Of a DNA stretch of 64,000 bases, positions 15,875-22,675 are shown in pieces. The stretch's first letter is position 1. Every line of letters begins with the position of its first letter. A model generated the notes under the pieces. The model did not search any database, was not told where the DNA came from, and was given only the letters and a program-made list of their open reading frames with translations. The translations under genes and the position numbers were made by a program. This stretch comes from Cryptosporangium arvum DSM 44712 (GTDB lineage: Bacteria > Actinomycetota > Actinomycetes > Mycobacteriales > Cryptosporangiaceae): contig NZ_KK073874.1 in the NCBI RefSeq assembly GCF_000585375.1, positions 4,216,001 to 4,280,000 of the forward strand. The letters run 5' to 3'.

Positions 15875-16311
15875 CGATCGCCGCGGCGGTGCTGCTCGCC
15901 GTCGTGCTGCTGGTCGGTGCGGGGGTCGGCGTCGTCCGGCGGACGCTGGCGGTGGTGACGGTCAAGGGCGTCAGCATGGAGCCCACCTACCACCGGGGTG
16001 ACCGGTTGCTCGTGCGCCGGGCCGGCGTCGGCGGGCTGGAAGTCGGGCAGGTGATCGTGGTGGCCGCCGGCCGCCCGGTGGGGACGCCGCCGCTGGACAG
16101 CCCGCTGTGGATGGTCAAGCGGCTGGTCGCGCTCCCGGGCGACCCGGTGCCGCGCAGCGACACGTTCCACGTGCGCGCGGCGGCGGACGACGTCACGCCG
16201 CCGGGCTGCCTGGTGGTCGCGGCCGACAACCCCGACGGGGTCGACTCGCGCCAGCTCGGCTACTTCGCCGGCGAGAACCTGCTCGGCGTGGTCGTCCGCC
16301 ACCTGGCCTAG
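15871..16311 (+). CDS. S26-family signal peptidase
   Basis: A 146-residue type I signal peptidase-like protein. A single N-terminal membrane helix is followed by box B VKGVSMEPT with nucleophile Ser35 and box D WMVKRLVALPGD with general base Lys83; the late box AADNPDGVDSRQLGY matches the family's SxDSR region. The GTG start at 15871 overlaps the ABC transporter stop by four bases (GTGA), so the two are translationally coupled. It is shorter than housekeeping LepB and is placed as the last gene of the peptide operon. Cleavage of the peptide leader after the A-S-A at residues 18-20 is the inferred job. Confidence 0.9.
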   Translation: MTIAAAVLLAVVLLVGAGVGVVRRTLAVVTVKGVSMEPTYHRGDRLLVRRAGVGGLEVGQVIVVAAGRPVGTPPLDSPLWMVKRLVALPGDPVPRSDTFHVRAAADDVTPPGCLVVAADNPDGVDSRQLGYFAGENLLGVVVRHLA

Positions 16312-16323
16312 GCGGGTCGCGCC

Positions 16324-17235
16324 TCACCGGACCGGCACGACTCCGGCTTGCGGCGGCGGTCCGGCGCGGGCCCCCGGAGGCCGCGAGAGTTCGAACCGCA
16401 CGGCCGGTCGATCGCGCAAGACGTAGACGCGGTCAGCGGCCTGGCCCGTCGCCCCGGTCAGCACGTACCGATCGGCGGTGTAGTGCAGGAGCCGCAGGCC
16501 GTGGTAGCGGAAGCGGTAGGCTCCCGACGGCACCGTCGACGGTTCGATGCCGGTGAGATTCAGCGCCGTCGTGCTGTAGACGGTGACGTCCGGAACGGGT
16601 TTCAGCCCGGCGGAGATCAGGCCGGCGTCCCCTTCGCCCCAGGCCCGGGCCAGCCGCTCGGTGTCCCAGAACAGGGCGAGGGCCAGCAGCGCCAGGACGC
16701 AGCCGCGAATTCCCTTGTCGAGTTCCCGCCGACTCAGCCTCCCGACGAGCAGCCCGCCGTACAGGACGCTCAGGCACGTCGCGGTGAGGGTCACCGGAAC
16801 GGCCGCCGGCCGGAGAGCCGGAACGGCGAGGAACCCGCCGCACATCCCGAGCCAGACCGGCCAGGACCAGGTCAACGCGGTGCCGAACCATATCGTCCGC
16901 TCGCGCCACCGGCTCGACCGCGTCGCGCGTCGGAGGACCGCGCGGTGCACGGCGAATCCGGCGATGGCCGCGAGAATCGTCGTCAAGAGCGGGTAGAACA
17001 GCACGGCGATGCTGCGGACGACGTAACTCTGGTCAGTGAGACCGACGATAGTGGCGTCGTAGCCGAGTGCCTGCGCCTGGGTGGAGACCCGGACCCACCC
17101 GAAGTAGTAGAGCAACGCGGTGATCAGGGCGACGGGCGAGACGACCGCCAGCGTGGTCCGCAGCGCGGCGGCCGGCGACGTCGGAACGGAGGACGAGTCT
17201 GCTGAGGTGCGTGACCTCGCTCGCCGCGTACTCAT
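16324..17235 (-). CDS. Membrane protein of unknown function
   Basis: A 303-residue protein from ATG 17235. After a basic N-terminus it has about five hydrophobic helices (for example LAVVSPVALITALLYYF, SIAVLFYPLLTTILAAIAGF, CVLALLALALF), then a C-terminal soluble segment of about 85 residues that is probably extracytoplasmic. No known catalytic motif or family was recognised. It overlaps the preceding secreted-protein gene by four bases (ATGA) and converges on the signal peptidase gene with only 12 bases between stops, so it is not part of the peptide operon. Confidence 0.65.
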   Translation of the reverse strand: MSTRRARSRTSADSSSVPTSPAAALRTTLAVVSPVALITALLYYFGWVRVSTQAQALGYDATIVGLTDQSYVVRSIAVLFYPLLTTILAAIAGFAVHRAVLRRATRSSRWRERTIWFGTALTWSWPVWLGMCGGFLAVPALRPAAVPVTLTATCLSVLYGGLLVGRLSRRELDKGIRGCVLALLALALFWDTERLARAWGEGDAGLISAGLKPVPDVTVYSTTALNLTGIEPSTVPSGAYRFRYHGLRLLHYTADRYVLTGATGQAADRVYVLRDRPAVRFELSRPPGARAGPPPQAGVVPVR

Positions 17236-17789
17236 TCGGGCCCGCGGCGGAGGCGGTGTTCGACCACGAGGGTCTCGAGCACCTGGTACGCCGGGAGCTG
17301 TGCCGCCGTCAGCGATGCGCGATCGACCGTCGCATAGCGCTGCTCGGCGGTCGCCCAGTACTCCGGGCGACCGTGGAAGTTGGCGAGGCCGGCCGCGGCC
17401 AGACCCGTGTAGATGTCGTCGGTGCCGTCGGCGCGAGGCGGGCCGCCCGGCGCGGGCGACCCGTGATGAGGGGCCCGCACAACTGCTTCGGCGCTGCGGC
17501 GGAACTGGTCGGTCCGGAACGCCTGGTCGACTTCTTCGCGACCGTGCCCACTCCACGGTCCGAACCGGTCGACGATCGTACGGATACGCAGCCAACCGGA
17601 CAGAGACGGCGACGGCCTCGGCGCCGGGCGCCGGCCCTGCGTCGCGGCCGCGCCGCTCGACGACTGGTCCCGGACGTAGGCCGTCGCCGAGGTCGCTGAC
17701 GTCGCTCCCCACAGCATGAGGCTTCCCGTCAGTGCACACAGCAGAGCCAGGACCAGCGGCCGGTGAGGTCTCGTCGCACTGATCGTCAT
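17232..17789 (-). CDS. Predicted secreted or anchored protein of unknown function
   Basis: A 185-residue protein with a basic start and a hydrophobic segment (LVLALLCALTGSLMLWGAT) that looks like a signal peptide or anchor. A Ser/Pro/Arg-rich linker and a soluble region ending in an acidic-basic tail follow. No conserved domain was recognised. The stop codon overlaps the start of the membrane-protein gene (ATGA at 17232-17235), so the pair forms a translationally coupled unit and probably works together. The base composition is slightly less GC-biased than neighbouring genes. Confidence 0.6.
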   Translation of the reverse strand: MTISATRPHRPLVLALLCALTGSLMLWGATSATSATAYVRDQSSSGAAATQGRRPAPRPSPSLSGWLRIRTIVDRFGPWSGHGREEVDQAFRTDQFRRSAEAVVRAPHHGSPAPGGPPRADGTDDIYTGLAAAGLANFHGRPEYWATAEQRYATVDRASLTAAQLPAYQVLETLVVEHRLRRGPE

Positions 17790-17834
17790 GCGCAGCAGTA
17801 TGGGGCCAAAGGTCGGATATGGCCCTGATTGCGG

Positions 17835-18122
17835 TCAGGACGTCGTCGGTGGGTCGCGCAGGATGTCGAGGAGTTCGCCGATCAGGTGCTGCTGTTCCAG
17901 CGGGTGGCGCAGTGGCAGCGACGGGTCGAGCTTGTAGCGGTTGCGCCGGCCGTCGCGGGTGGTGGTGAGGTATCCGGCCCGGGCCAGGTCGGCGACGATG
18001 CGCTGGGCCGCGCGTTCGGTGATGCCGACCTGGCCGGCGAGGTCACGGAAGCGGACGCCGGGGTCGCGGGCGATGCACAGCAGGACGTGCGCGTGGTTGG
18101 TGAGGAACGTCCACTCAGGCAT
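17835..18122 (-). CDS. Small winged-helix transcriptional regulator
   Basis: A 95-residue protein consisting of a single winged helix-turn-helix: THAHVLLCIARDPGVRFRDL, then GITERAAQRIVADLARAGYL and the wing TTTRDGRRNRYKL. This is the MarR/ArsR-like type often annotated as a helix-turn-helix domain protein in actinomycetes. There are no cysteine clusters typical of metal-sensing ArsR. It lies directly downstream of terC on the same strand with 38 bases between, so it may be cotranscribed with it. Confidence 0.8.
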   Translation of the reverse strand: MPEWTFLTNHAHVLLCIARDPGVRFRDLAGQVGITERAAQRIVADLARAGYLTTTRDGRRNRYKLDPSLPLRHPLEQQHLIGELLDILRDPPTTS

Positions 18123-18160
18123 GACCTTCCCCGGCTGACCGCTGATGTCCGTGGGTGAGC

Positions 18161-19099
18161 TTACTGCGGTCCGACCGTCGGGTCGGCGCGCCGGGTCGCG
18201 ACGAGGCTGGCGACGATCGAGGCGCCGATCGTCAGCACGATCACGCCGAGCGTCACCGGGATCGGCAGCTTGCCGACCGGGGTCTCGGACAGGATGAGCT
18301 TGACGCCGGCGAACGCCAGGAGCAGCGCGAGCCCGTAGTGCAGATGCACGAACCGACGGAGCAGTCCGGCGAGGCAGAAGTACAGGCTGCGCAGCCCGAG
18401 GATCGCGAACGCGTTGGCGGTCCAGACGATGAACGCGCTCGTCGTGATGGCCAGGATGGTCGCGACCGAGTCGATCGCGAAGATCAGGTCCGACGCCTCG
18501 ACCGCGATGAGCACGACGAAGAGCATCGTGGCCACGCGCTTGCCGTCGACCCGGGTGAAGAAACGGTCACCGTGGTAGCGGGCGTCGGTCGGCACGACAC
18601 GGCGCACCAGGCGGACGACCGGGTTGCGGTCGGGCGGGGTCTGCTCGCCGTGGCGGAACGCCATCGTGTAGCCGGTCCAGACCAGGAACGCGCCGAATGC
18701 GTACGCGGTCCAGAAGAACGTCTCGAGCAGCTCCGCGCCGATGAAGATGAACCCCAGCCGGAACGCCAGCGCGCCGATGACGCCCCAGAACAGCACCTTG
18801 TGCTGCACGGTCTCCGGCACGGAGAAGAACGTGAAGATCAACGCGAAGACGAAGACGTTGTCGATCGACAGCGCCTTCTCGATCAGGTAACCGGCGTAGT
18901 AGGTGCCGGCGACCTCGCCGCCCTGCCACGACCACAGCACGGCGCCGAATGCGATCCCCGCAGCGATCCAGATACCGGACCAGATCACGGCCTCGCGGAA
19001 GCTGACGACGTGATTGTCGCGGTGCAGGAACAAGTCGACGGCGAGCATCGCCGCCACCGCGGTCATCACCGCGACCCACGCCCACCAGGGAACTGTCAT
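18161..19099 (-). CDS. TerC-family integral membrane protein
   Basis: A 312-residue TerC/Alx protein with eight or nine hydrophobic helices. The family residues are visible: EAVIWSGIWIAAGIAFG, EKALSIDNVFVFALIF, and the acidic VEASDLIFAIDSVATILAI that is thought to coordinate metal. Recent work on the family supports manganese export and, in some members, metalation of exported proteins. The leader of this gene carries a probable manganese riboswitch (19145-19255), which supports a Mn role here rather than tellurite resistance. ATG at 19099. Confidence 0.92.
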   Translation of the reverse strand: MTVPWWAWVAVMTAVAAMLAVDLFLHRDNHVVSFREAVIWSGIWIAAGIAFGAVLWSWQGGEVAGTYYAGYLIEKALSIDNVFVFALIFTFFSVPETVQHKVLFWGVIGALAFRLGFIFIGAELLETFFWTAYAFGAFLVWTGYTMAFRHGEQTPPDRNPVVRLVRRVVPTDARYHGDRFFTRVDGKRVATMLFVVLIAVEASDLIFAIDSVATILAITTSAFIVWTANAFAILGLRSLYFCLAGLLRRFVHLHYGLALLLAFAGVKLILSETPVGKLPIPVTLGVIVLTIGASIVASLVATRRADPTVGPQ

Positions 19100-19144
19100 C
19101 TCGGGGAGCCCTTTCGACCGGCTGACCGGCGCGGCCGGTCAGCG

Positions 19145-19255
19145 ATGTGGTCGACGGTCTCCCCGGGCCGCCGGCTGCGGCGGCTGGCTCACCGGGGCCC
19201 GGATCGGCCGGGCCCGTAGTGACGGCGAACGCGTGGTGCCTCGGGTACTCCCCAT
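19145..19255 (-). promoter_or_regulatory. Probable yybP-ykoY (Mn2+) riboswitch in the terC leader
   Basis: Reading toward terC, the RNA has GGGGAGTA (19253-19246), a GCCGTC segment with paired GC-rich arms, GGTGAGCCAGCC (about 19193-19182) and GGAGACCGTCGACCACAT (19162-19145). These elements and their order match the manganese-sensing yybP-ykoY leader known upstream of terC/alx genes. A hairpin with nine-base arms (GCTGACCGG, 19121-19143) follows just before the GAAAGGG ribosome site and is a plausible expression platform. Recognised by eye; a covariance-model search was not run. Confidence 0.7.
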
Positions 19256-19270
19256 CTACGAAACAGAATA

Positions 19271-19288
19271 CACGACAAAATTGTCGTG
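19271..19288. promoter_or_regulatory. Inverted repeat operator between terC and the molybdenum-protein gene
   Basis: CACGACAA and TTGTCGTG form perfect eight-base arms around two bases. TTGTCG (19281-19286) also serves as a plausible -35 for the rightward gene, with TAGCGT (19303-19308) 16 bases on, which would give an almost leaderless mRNA from the ATG at 19316. A dimeric repressor bound here could control both divergent genes. The protein that binds is not known. Confidence 0.5.
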
Positions 19289-19315
19289 CGTGCGAGGCGA
19301 GCTAGCGTTCGGCGC

Positions 19316-20320
19316 ATGCGCGTGAGTTTCCGGGCCCGGCAGGGCGGGCGGCGGGTGGACCTCGTCCTCGGCCTGCTGCTCGTCGCGGGTGTGCTCACCG
19401 GGCTGGGCGCCAACACGATCGGGGTGGACTGGCCGCTCGACCTCATCCAGCTGCACGCGGCCGGTGCGCTCGCGATCCTGCTGCTGGCGCCGTGGAAGTC
19501 GGTGGTGATCCGCCGCGGCCTGCGCAACCCGCGGCAGCGGCGCCCGGTCAAGGCGCTCTCGCTGGTCCTGCTCGTCCTGGTGCTGGTCACGATCGGGAGC
19601 GGTCTGCTGCACTCGACCGGCCGGGTCGAGTACGTCGGTCCGCTGACGCTGATGCAGATCCACGTCGGGGCCGCGATCGGCGCGGTGGCCGCGGTGGTGG
19701 CGCACTTCCTCGGCCACTGGGTGCGCCCGCGCCGCACCGACGCCGACCGCCGGGCGCTGCTGCGGCTGGCCGTCCTCGGCGCCGGTGCGGCCGTGGCCAC
19801 CACGGCCTGGGACACCTGGGCGGCGACCGGCCGGCGCTTCACCGGCTCGGTGCCGAAGCCGGCGCTCGAGGTCACGTCGTGGATCAACGACGGCATCCAG
19901 CGCGTCGACGCCGGGCAGTGGCGCCTGCGTGTCGGGACCACCACGTTCGACCTGGACGAGGTGCTCGCGCTGCCGCACGAGCGGTTCACCGCGGTCCTGG
20001 ACTGCACCAGCGGGTGGTACAGCCGCCAGGTGTGGGACGGCGTGCGGCTGAGCGCGCTGCTGCGTGCCGCGGACGTCGAGCCCGGGCGGAGCGTCGAGGT
20101 GCGTTCGGTGACCGGCTTCGCCCGCTGGTTCGGCGCCGGAACGCTCGACGACGTCTGGCTGGTGACCGCGGTCGGCGGACGGCCGCTCAGCCCCGGCCAC
20201 GGGTTCCCGGCCCGGATCGCGGCGCCGGGTCGGCGCGGGTTCTGGTGGGTGAAGTGGGTGGCGTCGGTCGAGCCGTCGAGCCGGCCGCCGTGGGCCCAGT
20301 CGGTGTTCCCGCTGAGCTAG
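19316..20320 (+). CDS. Membrane molybdopterin-dependent oxidoreductase (cytochrome b-like helices fused to a SUOX/YedY domain)
   Basis: A 334-residue protein from ATG 19316. The first 170 residues hold four to five membrane helices with His residues placed as in b-type cytochromes (LIQLHAAGAL, LMQIHVGAA, VVAHFLGHW). The second part is a sulfite-oxidase/YedY-type molybdopterin domain with the Mo-ligand Cys in LDCTSGWYSRQVWDGV and conserved GFARWF and PARIAAPGRRGFWWVKWV. In MsrPQ/YedYZ the two parts are separate proteins; here they are one. Likely an extracytoplasmic reductase or oxidase fed from the membrane; the substrate is unknown. A twin-arginine signal is absent, so cofactor insertion topology is uncertain. 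Confidence 0.85.
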   Translation: MRVSFRARQGGRRVDLVLGLLLVAGVLTGLGANTIGVDWPLDLIQLHAAGALAILLLAPWKSVVIRRGLRNPRQRRPVKALSLVLLVLVLVTIGSGLLHSTGRVEYVGPLTLMQIHVGAAIGAVAAVVAHFLGHWVRPRRTDADRRALLRLAVLGAGAAVATTAWDTWAATGRRFTGSVPKPALEVTSWINDGIQRVDAGQWRLRVGTTTFDLDEVLALPHERFTAVLDCTSGWYSRQVWDGVRLSALLRAADVEPGRSVEVRSVTGFARWFGAGTLDDVWLVTAVGGRPLSPGHGFPARIAAPGRRGFWWVKWVASVEPSSRPPWAQSVFPLS

Positions 20321-20352
20321 ATTGTCACCGACGTCGTTCGCAGGGGGCGCCG

Positions 20353-21384
20353 GTGATCATCGACTGCCACGGTCACTACACGACCGCCCCCGCGGCGCAC
20401 ACCTCCTGGCGGGAGGCGCAGCACGCGGCCTTCGGCACCGGTCGCCGTCCACCTCCGTACCCCACGATCACCGACGACGAGATCCGCGACTCGATCGAGG
20501 GCAGCCAGTTACGCCTGATGGCCGAACGCGGGATCGACCTGACGCTGTTCTCGCCGCGGGCCTCGGCGATGGGCCACCACGTCGGCGACGAGACGGTCAG
20601 CACGGGCTGGGCCCGGGTCAGCAACGACCTGATCGCGCGGGTCGTCGCCCTGTACCCGGAGCGTTTCGCCGGCGTGGCCCAGCTGCCCCAGTCGCCGGGC
20701 GTGCCGATCGTGAACTCGGTGGCCGAGCTGCGCCGCTGCGTGCTGGAGCTGGGTTTCGTGGGCTGCAACCTCAACCCCGATCCGAGCGGCGGCCACTGGA
20801 CCTCGCCGCCGCTGACCGACCGCAGCTGGTACCCGTTCTACGAGGCCATGGTCGAGCTGGACGTGCCGGCGATGGTGCACGTGTCGGCGGTGACCAACCC
20901 GAACTTCCACGCCACCGGGTCGCACTACCTCAACGCCGACACCACGGCGTTCATGCAGTTCCTCACCAGCGACCTGTTCACGGACCTGCCGGGCCTGCGG
21001 TTCGTCGTCCCGCACGGCGGGGGAGCGGTGCCGTACCACTGGGGACGCTTCCGCGGCCTCGCCGACATGCTCGGCCGGCCGGCCCCGGCGGAGTCGGTGC
21101 TGGGCAACGTCTTCTTCGACACCTGCGTCTACCACCAGCCGGGCATCGACCTGCTGTTCGGCGTCATCGACGTGCCCAACATCCTGTTCGGCTCCGAGGC
21201 GGTCGGCGCGGTGCGCGGCATCGACCGGGAGACCGGCCGGTACTTCGACGACACCCGCCGGTACGTGGACGCGGTGCCGCTCACCGAGCACGACCGCCGG
21301 CTGGTCTACGAGGGCAACGCGCGGCGGGTCTACCCCCGCCTCGACGCCGCCCTGCGCGCCCGGCCGGTACCGGAACTCGACTGA
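20353..21384 (+). CDS. Amidohydrolase-family protein, 4-oxalomesaconate hydratase (LigJ)-like
   Basis: A 343-residue metal-dependent barrel of the ACMSD/amidohydrolase_2 type. The metal-binding DCHGH (His6 and His8) begins the protein, a His lies in PAMVHVS and another in VVPHGGG. The sequence FGSEAVGAVRGIDRETGRYFDDTRRY strongly resembles 4-oxalomesaconate hydratases, which hydrate an intermediate of protocatechuate 4,5-cleavage. No other genes of that pathway are nearby, so the physiological substrate is uncertain. GTG at 20353 is preceded by CAGGGGG. It follows the molybdenum protein by 32 bases. Confidence 0.8.
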   Translation: MIIDCHGHYTTAPAAHTSWREAQHAAFGTGRRPPPYPTITDDEIRDSIEGSQLRLMAERGIDLTLFSPRASAMGHHVGDETVSTGWARVSNDLIARVVALYPERFAGVAQLPQSPGVPIVNSVAELRRCVLELGFVGCNLNPDPSGGHWTSPPLTDRSWYPFYEAMVELDVPAMVHVSAVTNPNFHATGSHYLNADTTAFMQFLTSDLFTDLPGLRFVVPHGGGAVPYHWGRFRGLADMLGRPAPAESVLGNVFFDTCVYHQPGIDLLFGVIDVPNILFGSEAVGAVRGIDRETGRYFDDTRRYVDAVPLTEHDRRLVYEGNARRVYPRLDAALRARPVPELD

Positions 21385-21391
21385 CCCCGGG

Positions 21392-21919
21392 TCAGTACAC
21401 GGTGCCGGAGGCCCAGATCGCCCGGCCGAAGGTGCCGTTCTGGTAGCAGTACATCACGAAGTTCGAGTCCGACTGCAGGGCGAGCACGGTCCGGTTGTCC
21501 GACGGGCAGGTGGAGTTCGGCGACGAGTTCCAGTACACCTGGCCGGTGCGGTCGTCGCGCACGATCATCGGGTTGAAGCGCCCGTTGCCGTGGAAGTCCA
21601 TCCGGTTGGCCCGGGTGCCGTGGGTGCCGGTGGACCACGCGGCCCGGCCGGTGCGCTGGTTGTAGATGACCAGGTTCCCGTCGGTCTGCATGGTGAGCCG
21701 GGAGTTGCCGAAATACCAGCTGTTGCCGGTGGTCAGCCACTGATCGGCGTCGCACACGTGCAGGGAGACGCCCTTGTACGTCGTGTTCCAGCACTGCCCG
21801 AGCCCGATCGCGGCGGCCGGGCTCACCCACGCGGCCACCGCGAACAGCGCACCGAGCACCACCGCCGCGGACAGCCTCGTGATCCGTGGTTTCTTCCCGG
21901 TCGACGAAAACCTGGACAT
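21392..21919 (-). CDS. Secreted bulb-type (B-type) lectin-like protein
   Basis: A 175-residue protein. The first ~38 residues are a signal peptide (basic start, hydrophobic AAVVLGALFAVAAWV, ending PAAA). The mature part has two copies of the mannose-binding QxDxNxVxY motif, QTDGNLVIY and QSDSNFVMY, each followed by a W-containing strand (AAWSTGT, AIWASGT). Several cysteines suggest extracellular disulfides. These domains bind mannose-type sugars in plants and appear in bacterial bacteriocins and secreted adhesins. ATG at 21919 was chosen because it begins a proper signal peptide. It converges on the amidohydrolase gene with seven bases between stops. Confidence 0.85.
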   Translation of the reverse strand: MSRFSSTGKKPRITRLSAAVVLGALFAVAAWVSPAAAIGLGQCWNTTYKGVSLHVCDADQWLTTGNSWYFGNSRLTMQTDGNLVIYNQRTGRAAWSTGTHGTRANRMDFHGNGRFNPMIVRDDRTGQVYWNSSPNSTCPSDNRTVLALQSDSNFVMYCYQNGTFGRAIWASGTVY

Positions 21920-22024
21920 GGCACCTCGCCCTCGCTGGGCCGCCGGTCGGCGGACGTTCCGGGAGAGTGTAGGAGTGCCTGTCGAGTGTGGAGCTTCGTA
22001 GCATCCCACGCGGTCCGGCGCCCG

Positions 22025-22052
22025 GTCCATGCCGCACCGGTGCGGCATGGAC
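22025..22052. repeat. Perfect 28-bp palindrome in a divergent intergenic region
   Basis: Arms GTCCATGCCGCACC and GGTGCGGCATGGAC meet with no spacer. It lies between the lectin gene (leftward, start 21919) and the NfeD-like gene (rightward, about 22125). It could be a repressor operator, a bidirectional hairpin or part of a dispersed palindromic repeat. No second copy was noticed in this window. Confidence 0.8.
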
Positions 22053-22124
22053 GCGGGCCCGCCCCCGCGGCGCACACTCGTCCACAGGGGAGCTGTTCAC
22101 ACTCGGCAGAGGCGGTGCGTCGGC

Positions 22125-22664
22125 GTGCACGAGGCCGGGCTCGGAGACGGTGCCACCGCGGTGTACGTGCTGATCGGCGCGTGCGGTGCCGGGCTGCTGC
22201 TGCTCGGGCTGGTGGGCGCGGGCCTGCTCGGCCTGGTGTCGACCGGCGTGGGCGGCGCGTCCGGTCCGACCGTCGCCGCGTTCGTCGGCATGTTCGGGTT
22301 CGCGGCGGCCGGTGCGAGCCTGCTGCTCGACGCCCGCGGACCCGGCGCGGTGGCCGCGGCCGGAGCGATCGGCGTGGCCGCCGCCGGGCCCACCGCGGCC
22401 CTGGTGATCCGGGCGTCGCGGTGGGCCCGGGACATCCCGACCGACCCGACGCCCGGGCGCGCCGACCTGGTCGGAGCGATCGGTGTGGTGGTCACCCCGA
22501 TCGCGCCGCCGGGCTACGGCGAGGTGCGGGTGCGGGTGGGTGGGCAGCCGGTGAAACTGCACGCCCGCGCGGACGAGGCGCTGCCGCTCGGCGCGGACGT
22601 CTTCGTCGTCGAGGCGACCAGCCACGCCAGCGTCGTCGTCGAACCACTCCTGTCCCTGAGCTGA
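22125..22664 (+). CDS. NfeD-like membrane protein
   Basis: About 179 residues from a GTG at 22125; the start is uncertain because no strong ribosome site is visible and the frame is open further upstream. Three to four hydrophobic helices (YVLIGACGAGLLLLGLVGAG, AAFVGMFGFAAAGASLLL, AAAGAIGVAAAGPTAALVI) are followed by a small beta-rich domain (GAIGVVVTPIAPPGYGEVRV then ADEALPLGADVFVVEA) like the OB fold of NfeD proteins. NfeD proteins partner with flotillins in membrane microdomains, and the next gene is a flotillin 11 bases on, with a shared operon clearly indicated. Confidence 0.75.
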   Translation: MHEAGLGDGATAVYVLIGACGAGLLLLGLVGAGLLGLVSTGVGGASGPTVAAFVGMFGFAAAGASLLLDARGPGAVAAAGAIGVAAAGPTAALVIRASRWARDIPTDPTPGRADLVGAIGVVVTPIAPPGYGEVRVRVGGQPVKLHARADEALPLGADVFVVEATSHASVVVEPLLSLS

Positions 22665-22675
22665 AGGAGGGCTCC

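Noticed and set aside
18161-19099. Tellurite resistance gene
   Set aside because: TerC alone without terZABDE, and with a probable Mn riboswitch, points to manganese instead.
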